Positions 33,168 to 43,479 of a DNA stretch of 64,000 bases are shown piece by piece. The notes under the pieces were generated by a model that searched no databases, was not told the origin of the DNA, and saw only the letters and a list, made by a program, of their open reading frames with translations. How positions within the stretch are numbered: position 1 is the first letter of the stretch; every line of letters begins with the position of its first letter. Source of the DNA: Diphasiastrum complanatum. Taxonomy: Eukaryota > Streptophyta > Lycopodiopsida > Lycopodiales > Lycopodiaceae. The position numbers and the translations under genes are program-made. The stretch is taken from positions 6,787,852 through 6,851,851 of the forward strand of contig CM055113.1 of assembly GCA_029204225.1 (NCBI GenBank), read 5' to 3'.

Positions 33168-34548
33168 GGCCAGGGATGGCGGATTCCATCGCGCTCCACC
33201 TGCAGCGATGGCCTAGCTCCATCGCGTCCATCTGCTGGCGCCCTTCGCTGCCACTACTGGCCTCCATCGTGCTGCTGTTGGCACCCTCCATTGCAGATGT
33301 TGTTGGCCCTCCATCGCTGCCCTGCTGGCCCTCCATCGCTGCTCTACCCTGACTGTTTGCACCTGTCCCATCGCTTTTGTCCATCGCTGAAGGTGCATCC
33401 TCCAATTTGTAAAATGCCTCGTCGCAAAGGTCCCCTTAATCCTGATCCATCTTTGGTTTTCAGCATTGCTTCAGCCTCACTTCCAATGCCCGTTGCAGTT
33501 CCTATCTCTCCATCAAATCCTAGTCCCGACAATGAATCTATTGTAGCTCTTCCCTTGACTCCAAACACTCCAGAAGAACCTGCCTCTCTCCCCACATTTA
33601 CCCTAGGTCTGTCTTCTTCGTGAAGATCAACTTTGTCTATTTGAATACCTCAACAATCACAGAGAGCAACTTGCTTCCCATGACTCTCTGCTTCTTGCTG
33701 TGCAATCACACCTTCAGAAGCTAGACTCTTCTATTGAAACACTCAAGAATGAAGTGGCAGTTCTCAAAAGTGAAACTTCTTCCCAAATCGCTACTTCAGC
33801 TAAAATTCAGCAGCTCGAAAGTCAGGTGGAACAGCACCATACGGCTGTCAAATCATGGGCAGATGTACTTAAAGGTTCGTCTACAGTTGTTTCTCCACCC
33901 TCACCTTCATCTTCGTTTATCTCAGCCACATTCACTGAGGGCCGTCTGCAAGAGCACAAAGCTCTCAATGTTCGTGTTAGAGGTATTCTAAACTCCCAAA
34001 ATGCTTTGAAGAAGCTGAAAAGTTTTTGGAAGGACATCTTCAGCACCATAGCAAAGGTATGGAAACTGCCTGGCGACCTAAGAAGGACCCGGATACTCTT
34101 GTCATCCGCTTCACGTCAGTGTCTCACCGGCGCGAAGTTTAAGAGAAACGATCTAAATTACGTGATACAAAAATCTATTTGGATGAAGATCTTACTTTCA
34201 TCCAAGTCCAAGAACGTAAAAAGGCAAGACATGAAGCTCTATCTACTGGCAAATGACTTATCTATCGCGATGGCATTATCAGATTTGTGGATCGTAGGCC
34301 TATAGTTAATGAGAATCTTAATTCTAAGATAGAGTCTGAGTTAGAGAAATGAAGAGATGTCCAGTTGAGCATGTAAATGGTACACGTACCATATAATCCT
34401 GGCCATATCACTCTCTTCTGAGTTAATTTGTTTCTAGTTAGTTTGTTTCGACGGCACTGATCCATCTTGTTTCCATCTTATCTGATGTACTGGTTTCGTC
34501 TTATACGCCTTTCGGCATGGAAAAGACGTTAATAAAGCTTTCTTTCTT

Positions 34549-34552
<4 letters not shown>
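33166..34552 (+). mobile_element. LINE copy L-C: ORF1-only element
   Basis: Bounded by (CT)n on both sides. A GC-rich 5' UTR with repeated CCATCGC words (33166-33413) is followed by ORF1 (33414-34352) and a 3' region of about 200 bases ending AATAAAGCTTTCTTTC. No endonuclease or reverse transcriptase sequence is present. It resembles the half-LINE (HAL1-like) layout, or is an ORF2 deletion. Confidence 0.65.
33414..34352 (+). pseudogene. LINE ORF1 protein (L-C), frameshifted
   Basis: ATG at 33414 (MPRRKGPLNPDPS) begins a Pro/Ser-rich N-terminus. After a shift near 33620 a coiled coil follows (LDSSIETLKNEVAVLKSET), then the nucleic-acid-binding part with LNVRVRGILNSQNAL and, one frame over, DEDLTFIQVQERKKARHEA. 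This matches L-D ORF1 in order and spacing. It probably formed trimeric RNA-binding particles as other LINE ORF1 proteins do. It has several shifts and one stop. Confidence 0.65.

Positions 34553-34617
<65 letters not shown>
34553..34617 (+). repeat. (CT)n microsatellite between LINE copies L-C and L-D
   Basis: About 32 CT units, following a short CTTT ladder at the L-C 3' end. Confidence 0.95.
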
Positions 34618-34619
<2 letters not shown>

Positions 34620-35947
34620 ATGGCGCTTCCACGCAAGAGGGCCAGCCCTCGCTCCATCTCTCCACGGGCCAGCCCCATCTCTCCATGGATCGCTCCTTCC
34701 ACCATCGCGCCCTCTCCACGGATCGCTCCTTCCCCCCTCGCTGATGTACCTCCTGCCCTCGCTGACGTGCCTCCTGCTAATACTCTGTCTCCTGCCCCCC
34801 TCGCTTACCTCCCTGCCCTCGCTGATTTGTCTCCTGCCCTCGCTGATGTGTCCCCTGCGGTCCCCTTGAATGTGGTATCTCCTGTCCCCCTCACTACCCC
34901 CCCTGCTTGCTCCGCCCCAGATCAATCTCCTATTGGCCCCTGCATCCCTCCTGCCCCCTTCGCTGTCCCCCCTGCTGCCTCAATCCTCTTCAATGCCCTT
35001 CCTCCTGATCTGCAACAGGAGGAAGGGCCTCATGCTTTTCTTCCTGCTGCTACTGAGCAGCCCTGCTCCTCTTCTGCTTCCCCACTCTCCTCTTCATCCT
35101 CCTCTCCCACACCTTCTTCCTGCTCCTCTTCTGCTCCTTCTACTCTATCTTCCTCTGTTCCTATCTCCCCTTCCTCTTCTTCCTTGCCTATCAGTCCAAT
35201 AACTCCTCTTATCTCCTACTCTCAAGAACCATACACTCCCACAAAGGCTATGGAGTCCTATCTTGCCTCTAGCCTGAGTGTGCTATTATAGGATTTTCAA
35301 GGTCTGAAGACTTACATATGGTTAAAATTGAGATGTCTGCTCTCAAAGAAACCAACGCCAAACTACATCAAGAAATGGATCTTTTGAGAAAAGAAGTCAA
35401 ATCTCAGCCTCTCCTTGCTACACCTGAGCCATCGCACAAACTTAAAGAATTGGAGGAAAAAATTGAGAAGCAGAAGGAGGAAACCCTCTCGTGGGCAGCT
35501 ATTATTAAAAAAGGTAACACACAAAGTGCCCCTATCTCTTCGGTTATTTCAGCTACTCTTTCAGAAGAAAGATCTAGGGAGCAAAAGGCATACAATATTC
35601 GAGTAAGGGGCATCGCAAACTCTCAAAATGCTCTTGAAGAAGCAAAATGTTTCCTTGAAAGTACACTTGGGCACCACAATAGAGATTTGGATTCAGCATG
35701 GAGAACAACCAGAGATAATGCTACCCTCATCATTTGTTTTACTTCTTTGGAGAGCCGTCGTGATGCTTTGCGATGTAGAGCTAAACTATGTGGCTCTCAA
35801 ATATATATGGATGATGATCTTACATATTTACAGGTTGAGGAAAGGCGTAAAGCCTTCCAAGAAGCTAAAGCGACAGGTAGACGTGTTATCTACAGGGATG
35901 GTCGAATCCGATACATCGATGATGTGCCCAAGGACGCTGAGAAATAG
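34620..35947 (+). pseudogene. LINE ORF1 protein (L-D)
   Basis: ATG at 34620 (MALPRKRASPRSISPRASP) opens a Pro/Ala/Ser-rich low-complexity region of about 220 residues, ending with a stop at 35289-35291. In another frame a coiled coil (ALKETNAKLHQEMDLLRKEV, KELEEKIEKQKEE) is followed by an RRM-like domain: AYNIRVRGIANSQNALEEA, ATLIICFTSLESRRDALR, DDDLTYLQVEERRKAFQEA. It ends at TAG 35945-35947. The single shift near 35290-35318 separates the two halves. Confidence 0.7.
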
Positions 35948-35949
35948 GG

Positions 35950-36762
35950 ACTTGGGGCGCCCGGTATTGGGAGCATATTGGGGGCCCATCCTCGCCGCTT
36001 GCAGATTGGGGTTTGTCCATTGCGGGTGATCTGCTTGACTTCATTGGTAAGAGAGATTTATTACTTTTTATGGAGACTCATGAGAGTCAGGAGAGAGGTT
36101 TACCGACTTTTCCAGGATACAGATGGGACTCGGTCTATCGACATGAGATGAGATCTGCTGGTGGGAGAGGTTCTGGTGGGGTCGCTTGCCTTTATAGGGA
36201 GTCGCTGCATCCTATTTTTGAGTTCGTCAGCCATGATGAACACTCGCGGTACATCTGGTTCCGCATTGACGGACATAGCGTTGGTTCTGACAGAGACATC
36301 TTTGTTGCAGCTTGCTATTTCCCTCCAGTATCTTCTTCCTTTGTAGAGGGTATTGGTTCACCCTACATTGATCTTTCTACATACATTATCAGATATGCAA
36401 AGCGAGGCTACATTTTTCTCACTGGTGACTTTAATGCCAGGACAGCTTCACAGCAGTCTGATTTCTATGATTCTATGGACTAGCTTCGCATACGTGCCCT
36501 TGATGGAGATGACTTGTGTGTTACTAAGATTTCTGAAGACACTTTGGGCCCCATTACCACTTATGGCGAATACTTGCTACAATTAGGAGAAGCTCATGAG
36601 TTGGCCATTTTTAATGGCTTAACCTGTTGGCCCGACTCTGGCAGATACACCTGCCATCCCCACAGTGGCGGCCATAGTGTTGTTGATTACCTTATGGGAT
36701 CGCCGTCAACCATCTCCCTCATCCATGATTTTCATATTTCACCTAACCTTCCTTTCCTTTAG
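35950..36762 (+). pseudogene. LINE ORF2 endonuclease domain (L-D)
   Basis: An apurinic-endonuclease-like domain: RDLLLFMETHESQERGLPTF (catalytic Glu region), GGVACLYRESLHP, and YIFLTGDFNART (GDFN motif). After a stop (TAG, 36481-36483) come WPDSGRYTCHP and HSVVDYLMGS. The terminal SDH motif is not seen; the frame stops at 36760-36762. The domain would nick target DNA to prime reverse transcription. Confidence 0.75.
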
Positions 36763-37840
36763 TCTTGGTACTATTTCTTTGCCTCGACAGTTCTCACCTC
36801 CACCATTACCTCGTGCACCCAAATACATCTTTGACCATTCACTCGCACCTACCTATCAGCATTTGCTCACCCCACTGCTCCACATTTTTCCACATCACAG
36901 CCCGCTTGAAGTGCAAGCCTCCTTCCTTACCACAGCACTCCATACAGCTGCCACTGCATCCTTCTCCTCTAGACCCCATCATAACAAAAATAACAACAAA
37001 CCTAGACCGGTGCGCCCACCTTGGTATGACGATGAGTGTCGTTCCCATCATCACCTTGTCACACATGCTCGCATGCACACCCCTCATCTCTTACAACCCA
37101 CTCGTCGTCTCTTTACCCGCCTACTTCGTTGTAAGAAACGGGCATATGATAGTTTGGAAGAGCGACGACTTATTGGTCTTCTCTATAGTTCTTCCACAGG
37201 CACCTTTTGGCATGAGTTCATTCCCCGTGCTCCACCTCCACTCCTTGATGATTTACGCATTTGGACTGAGTATGCCACTGCCTTGTATACCATCGATACC
37301 AACACACCTATCTCCATCTCCCCTAGACCTCTTGAGTTTACCTTCTTCACCTCTGATATGGTCCACAATGCCATCAAGAAAATGAACACCAATAAAGCCA
37401 GGGATATTGATGACCTTGAATCCAAGCTTTTAATCCATGCTGCTGATTTACTATCACCTCTCCTAGCCACTCTACTAAATCAAGCCGTTGTCTCTGGTTT
37501 TCCTTCTCCTTGGTGCACCAACATCATCCATCCCATACACAAGAATGGTGATCCCAAGAATCCTAGTAACTATCAGACTATGATTGGGCACGTTATTACG
37601 AAGTTGTATGGCATTATTCTTCAGTCAGCTGTGAGTACTGAGTCAGAGACCAGGAGATTGCATGCTATGGGCCAAGCTGGGTTTAGAGCTCATTATTCTA
37701 CTACAGATCATATCTTTACTCTCAGAGCTATTATTGAGGAAGCTCAGCACCGGCGAGAGCGAGTTTATTGTTGCTTCGTTGACTTCAGGAAGGCCTTTGA
37801 CTCTGTCCCACGCTCCTTACTGGTCCTATATTTAGTATGA
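36763..37840 (+). pseudogene. LINE ORF2 RT N-terminal half (L-D)
   Basis: Continuous from the linker (SLPRQFSPPPLPRAP, PPWYDDECRSHHHLVTHAR) through LYSSSTGTFWHEF, SISPRPLEFTFFTSDMVHN, RT fingers (WCTNIIHPIHKNGDPKNPS, MGQAGFRAHYSTTDHIFTL) and motif A FVDFRKAFDSVP. It ends at SLLV (about 37820), where an internal deletion removes the YADD region present in L-B. Confidence 0.8.
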
Positions 37841-39090
37841 GACAGGCAGCCTCTAGTAGGCTTGGGAAAGGCCATGCTTCCTTTGCCCAGATGGAGAGAT
37901 TTTGCTTCCGTAAGTCTATTCGAGATGCCTCGAGTAAGTGTCGGCTTTTTGACACCATTGTTTCTCCTACAGCTCTATATGCATCGGCTGCAAGGTGCAC
38001 GGGCCTTACCTCATCTAACTGGGCTAGTATCTCACGGTTACAGATCACTATGCTTTCACACATGATTCGGGCTAAGCCTTCAGTACCACATCAGATCATC
38101 CTTGCTGAGTTTGCGGTCCCGCCCATGTACCTTGATGCCTTACTCCAGCTCATGACATATATTCAGCGCGTCAGTGCGTTCCAATCTTCTAAGCAGAGAT
38201 ATACTCAGGCTGCTCTCATTTCATCTCAGCATCTTCACAGTCAGGGCTACCATGTGGCTTGATTTTCTCAGGCCTCCAGACTTCTTAGCACACTCGGCAT
38301 CTCTACCACTGCCCTTCCTTCTGGTACCCATGACTACATCAGACGATTCATTTATAGAGCTTACCTGGATCGAGCCTGGAATGGTCAATTGGGTGTCAAA
38401 CCCGACTTTTATCGGCTTCATTTTTTGGAGACAGATGTATCAGGGTCCCCACTGCTACCACTGTACCTACGATCTGGATAATCACATGGTCTCATATTCA
38501 TATTGGGTCAGCTCCGTGTCTCTTCACACCAGCTTGAGATTGAGACTGGCCGGTTTCAGGGTACCTCACGAGAGGACAGGATCTGCCAGCTTTGTTCCCT
38601 AGGGGTAGTAGAGAGAGAGGAGCATTTTATTTTCATTTGCCCAGCTTATTATGAGATTTGTGGGAGATACCATTGCTTGTTCAGGGACACACCAGTTACT
38701 TTGCGCTCACTTGTTACATATGAGGATCACGTTGTGTTGCACTTATGGTCCGAGAGATGTTTCTATTACGACGGGATCTCCAGCCTCAGCATCAGATTGC
38801 TCCTGACACAGCTTCAGATTACCTCCTTTTTCTCCAGACGACGTTCACGACCAGTCCCAAACTTAGATGATGATGACGAAGATGAAGACACGACTTTCCA
38901 CAGAGATCAGAGGCAGCGCATCTCCCAGCATTGCCCAGCAGCCAGACCTCTTCGGCCTACTACGAGGAGACGTCCTCCCTACATTCGACATCGGCAGCAG
39001 ATCTCAGCTTCACTCCCCACTGCAGCTTGTATTTCATCTTTCTTCAGCAGCAGCAGCAGCAGCAATAGCAGTGTTACCTCCAGGACTTGA
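37837..39090 (+). pseudogene. LINE ORF2 C-terminal region (L-D)
   Basis: Starts beyond the deletion at MRQAASSRLGKGHASFAQME, then DTIVSPTALYASAARC and a Cys/His cluster RICQLCSLGVVEREEHFIF with ICPAYYEICGRY. An acidic run (DDDDEDED) and Ser-rich tail follow, ending at TGA 39088-39090. Shifts occur near 38250 and 38480. The Cys cluster probably binds nucleic acid. Confidence 0.7.
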
Positions 39091-39215
39091 TCTGCGGCTT
39101 GCTTCCATTATATATAGCCATTTCTTGCTTTCTACCTTTTGGTTTAGTTAACACTGATAATTGTGTTTGGATTTATTATATATGCTTTTCTTTCAGGTTT
39201 TTGGAGACGTTTTTC

Positions 39216-39650
<435 letters not shown>

Positions 39651-40071
39651 CCACCCAACCATGATCCCTTTGAGAGAACTTGGATTATCTTTTCTCCTTG
39701 TTTCCAAAAATGATCATCATCCATAGAGTTGATAACCCAAACTGTAGCATCAACCAGAGCAGATAACAACCAAATAGCTACTGAAAATAAGATCTGTTTG
39801 TGCCCTATCTACTGCACTTCTGAGAGGCAAAACACTGGTTTGACCATCGATCCCCTAAAAAAATTTCAGCCATAAACTATTTTCCCAAAAAAAAAATTTA
39901 AACGTTTCTACATCAAAAACGCGGTTTCAGAAACGTGTTTGCCCAAAAACGCGTTTCTGTGCAACTATGGTATGGACTGCCAAGTGATATTGCCCCATCA
40001 AGGGGTCATGGATAGCTTAGGGGGACTACCATATAGCATCCAGCAGACGAACAAAGAAGATGTTGTATTTG

Positions 40072-40230
40072 CAAGTGAGCAATGCTTTTACATGTGCAAC
40101 CTCCCATTTCAAAAAAGATGATGCAAGTCGCTTCAAGGATCAAATGGAGCAACTTACAACAAAAAGCTTGTCGTCAGAGGGCCTCCATCGGCAGGGAGTT
40201 ATAGCCCATCAAGAAGTCATGGAACAAGTA
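40072..40230 (+). CDS. Possible exon, family unknown
   Basis: Between an acceptor-like TATTTGCAAG and a donor-like GAACAA/GTATGC the plus frame reads HFKKDDASRFKDQMEQLTTK, then SLSSEGLHRQGVIAHQEVME. It is lysine/glutamine-rich and helix-like. There is no supporting neighbour exon on the plus strand. Confidence 0.25.
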
Positions 40231-40231
40231 T

Positions 40232-42074
40232 GCCCTTTGAACTTCACACTTTGTATATTCTTGCTTGTTCTAAGTTGAAAGTTCTAACAATTTGTAGAAT
40301 GTATCTGCTCAATGGTATCACACTTGTTGCCCAATCAATTCCTTGAGTCATCAAATTTCAATGCTATCATAAATGAATTCTTTTCAAAGGACTAAATCTT
40401 GATTCCCGATTCTTGATAATGGATATGGCTTACCACATACCGCCAGCTGCTTATTATGATTTGTCATGACTACTTTTTGGCAATGGATTATTGACAATAG
40501 GTTTGGGTAAGTCTAAGTAGATGCTAGTAGTAAGTAGACGGTGCTTAATAAGAGCTATAACTTCAAAATGTAAGTGCTTATGAATTTAGGATTTTAGGAT
40601 TTTCGTTTGATTGGATATTCTTTTAAGTTTTATACCATGACACCATTAGAGTTCCAAGTTTCAACTCCGACTCTGGTTACTAGAGTCTAGTCGACTATTA
40701 CAAGACTACTTAGTAAGATCGTAGTAAGTACCGAGTACTGGTGAGTTGTGTGCGTTGATAGGCACTGTAGTTACTAGTCTAATAATTTCAAATTCTATGA
40801 CTGCAATTTGTTGGCACGTGTCATAACTTAGGGATGATGATTGATCAATGATGTAACAATGAAGTAGGCCATGTTCTCAATCTTAAGGAGTGAGGACTCC
40901 AAAGTTAGGATTTAGGACTCAAAAATTAAGAGAAAGATGGTGGATGAGATAATTCACACTACATAAAGTTGTAGTTGCACCCTAAAGCCCAGTTACATTG
41001 AATTCTAACTAAAGGCCAAGAGCAAAACCAACAAAAAAAGAATTGACTCAAACGGTCAAATCAGCCAATTCGAATTGTCATTTGACTCAAACCTTGAAAC
41101 TTTGGTCAAGTCGAGGCATGTGTACACATTAGTGGTATGGCCAACGACTAATGGACCAAGTGACCCAAGATGGGAAACGCACGTCGAGAACTTATAAGGA
41201 CATTATAAGGAAGAAATGAGATTCATTCTACATACAGTTTGCTTGTATTTACTACCTTGGAGAGCAAGGGGAGTATAACACTTATCCAGACTCAAGGAAT
41301 TATGGGGTTCCACTCCAACGAGATCTAATAACAATGATAACGTACTAAGCTAAGGACCAATAGAGGTCCTTATAAACTTACTATAATCATGTCTCAAACA
41401 ATGTATTACATGGATAATGGTAGCTTCGTTGTACAGATTCAACATAATGAGATTATTGATTTAACTGGTGCAACTATATAGATTGCAGAAATTGGTATCA
41501 ACCAACCAGAGAACAGTTTCAAATAGTAGCACTAGATCGTGTGCAAAAACGTTGCAGAAAGGGTATTGGGGGGAAGCAGAAAAACAAAGATATTGTTTGT
41601 GTTAACTTATGTCGGCCCCTTAATTGATTGCTTGATGATATATTGTGCAACATAAGCTTCTTTATTGGCTTGAGGCAAAGCTTGAGGATAAATGGTTGAT
41701 CAATTACATAGCCTTACAAATTTTCTGGGTGTATGTGAGTGTGTTGCCCCCGGGGGGGGGGGGGGGGGTGGTGTGCCAAGTACTGGCAATTTTAAATACC
41801 AGTAGACTAAATATTGAGACTTTGAACGAGTGGACAAAGAATTGAGGCATCCAACTGTCACTTTTGCAGCTTTACAAAAAACCCAACAACTAAAGGAGAA
41901 ACCTTCGAAATTTCCAGGGAAACTAGAGCCACGGTCTACCCCCATCAGGACGACTGCTAATAGAGGTTCTGCTCCAGGAATTGTTGCGGAACAATCGCAT
42001 TCATAAATCCATAAAACCCTAAAATTATGATCTGTTTTCATAAAGAATGCTCGAAAGCGAAAGCAGGGCCTGAC
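40232..42074. other. Unassigned; possible LTR remnant and a G17 run
   Basis: Mostly non-coding AT-rich DNA. TTGGTATCAACC at about 41493 resembles a primer-binding site and could follow a degraded LTR (about 41130-41480). A run of 17 G (41752-41768) preceded by five C lies at 41747. No gene seen. Confidence 0.35.
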
Positions 42075-42264
42075 CTTGGAACACATAATCTTCTGGGCTG
42101 AGGCCTGTCTTTCTGAGCTCCTGCAAAACGCCAGTCTCGTGCTTGTTGCCATAACTCCTTCTGGCCTTGGCTATCCCGGTTGTTAAAGCTGACAATCCAC
42201 TCTTGGTTGCACCCAAAAAAATCCCCACACCTTTTTTCGCAGCTGAAGCCGCAGTTCCTGACAT
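42075..42264 (-). CDS. Possible first exon of a host gene, family unknown
   Basis: ATG at 42264 (context CCAATGTCAGG) opens MSGTAASAAKKGVGIFLGAT, then SGLSALTTGIAKARRSYGNK and LSPEDYVFQ. A donor CCAAG/GTCAGG lies at 42074. The segment is basic and Ala/Gly-rich. It lies on the same strand as the exons at 12.5-19.4 kb, but its one-base overhang does not match the phase of 19288-19363, so any link would need other exons. Confidence 0.35.
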
Positions 42265-42370
42265 TGGTACTGATTCACATAGATTAACAACAGCAACTCA
42301 ACAGATATTATGTAGCTTGAATCAAGGTGATGCCGTGGATGAGGATGCATGCAGTGCCCACAAAAAGTAG

Positions 42371-42584
42371 GCAGTTCTTTAACAATGTAAATGATCCCCA
42401 AACACCAGCATAAAGAAGATATAGAGGATTAAATATTGGAAGATCTACAGGAGGTGGTATACGAGGACATAGATGAGGCAATTCTTTAACAATGTAAACG
42501 ATCCCCAAACACCAGCATAAAGAAGATATAGAGGAGTAAATAATGGAAGATCTACACGAGTTGGTATATGAGGACATAGATGAG
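42371..42584. repeat. 107-bp tandem duplication
   Basis: Two head-to-tail units (42371-42477 and 42478-42584) with a few differences, sharing GATCCCCAAACACCAGC and GAGGACATAGATGAG. Confidence 0.85.
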
Positions 42585-42724
42585 AAAACAATTTCAAAAC
42601 TTTTTGGCGTTGCCTTGCATTGCAAAGGCAATACTATGTGATCAGGTCAGTCAATGGAGGAAAAAAGTTAACGTTAAGGATCATGTGATGGTGGTCTTAA
42701 GTTGTAAGGCAAGGCCAAAAAAGC

Positions 42725-42912
42725 TTGTCCTTTTGTTTATGGCTGTTACATTTTCTTATGGCTCATGCAAAAGAAAAAAAGCTTTTGCTTTTGCATGAGT
42801 TTTGTGCTTTTGAAGAAAGGGAGGGTATGTTCCTCTTAATGACCATTACATATTCTTATGGATCATGCAAAAGAAAAAAAGTTTTGCATGCGTTTTGTGC
42901 TTTTGAAGAAGA
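42725..42912. repeat. Diverged tandem pair containing a CATGCAAAAG hairpin
   Basis: Two units begin near 42734 and 42840 with TTACATxTTCTTATGG. The first contains CATGCAAAAG and CTTTTGCATG as inverted arms around an A-rich loop; the second keeps a shorter version. Confidence 0.6.
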
Positions 42913-43023
42913 TGAACAGTTCGTCCTACGTGGAAGAACCCGAAAGCTCCACAAAGAATGAACAATGCTAATGCGACAGCCTACCTATGTCCAAGAATGT
43001 GCGCAACCTCAACATCTGACACA

Positions 43024-43310
43024 TAAGAGGTCATACTCGATTCAGGAGCAACCTCTCACTTCGTTACATCCAGACGAATCATGGGTGACTTTCGAAGTAC
43101 ATATCCATCCAGATACATAGTTCTTGGAGACGGATCAAGACACCAGGTAAATGGCACTAGTTCGTTATGGCTTAACACGAACGACAAGGACCGAAGATTG
43201 GACGATGTTCTTTTCGTACCCACATTGCAACAAAACTTGCTCTCAGTCGCAAGAATAGCAGACGCAGGAATGCGCATGACGAGGGTATTGCTCAATTTAG
43301 AGATTCTTAC
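43024..43310 (+). pseudogene. Copia protease fragment
   Basis: The plus frame reads VILDSGATSHFVTSRR with an intact DSG motif, then YIVLGDGSRHQVNGT and LDDVLFVPTLQQNLLSVARI, the usual copia protease and pre-integrase region. No gag or integrase of the same element is attached. The frame ends after 43310 in unrelated sequence. Confidence 0.75.
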
Positions 43311-43479
43311 TAGTTTCAAGGTGGGAAAGAGAATTCAAAAAGACATGAATTCAATTTTTTTTAACATTGAAAGTTGAGAATCAGGTGTAGTAAGCTGAGA
43401 CTTAGATCTAGTAATCAGCGTTGAAGGTTGGAAATCGTCCAGTATTCATCGTTGAAACCTCTTGGCAAGAACTTCATTG

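Noticed and set aside
41752-41768. G17 run as a functional element
   Set aside because: A single homopolymer next to C5 is more likely slippage or assembly noise. No structure around it supports a function.
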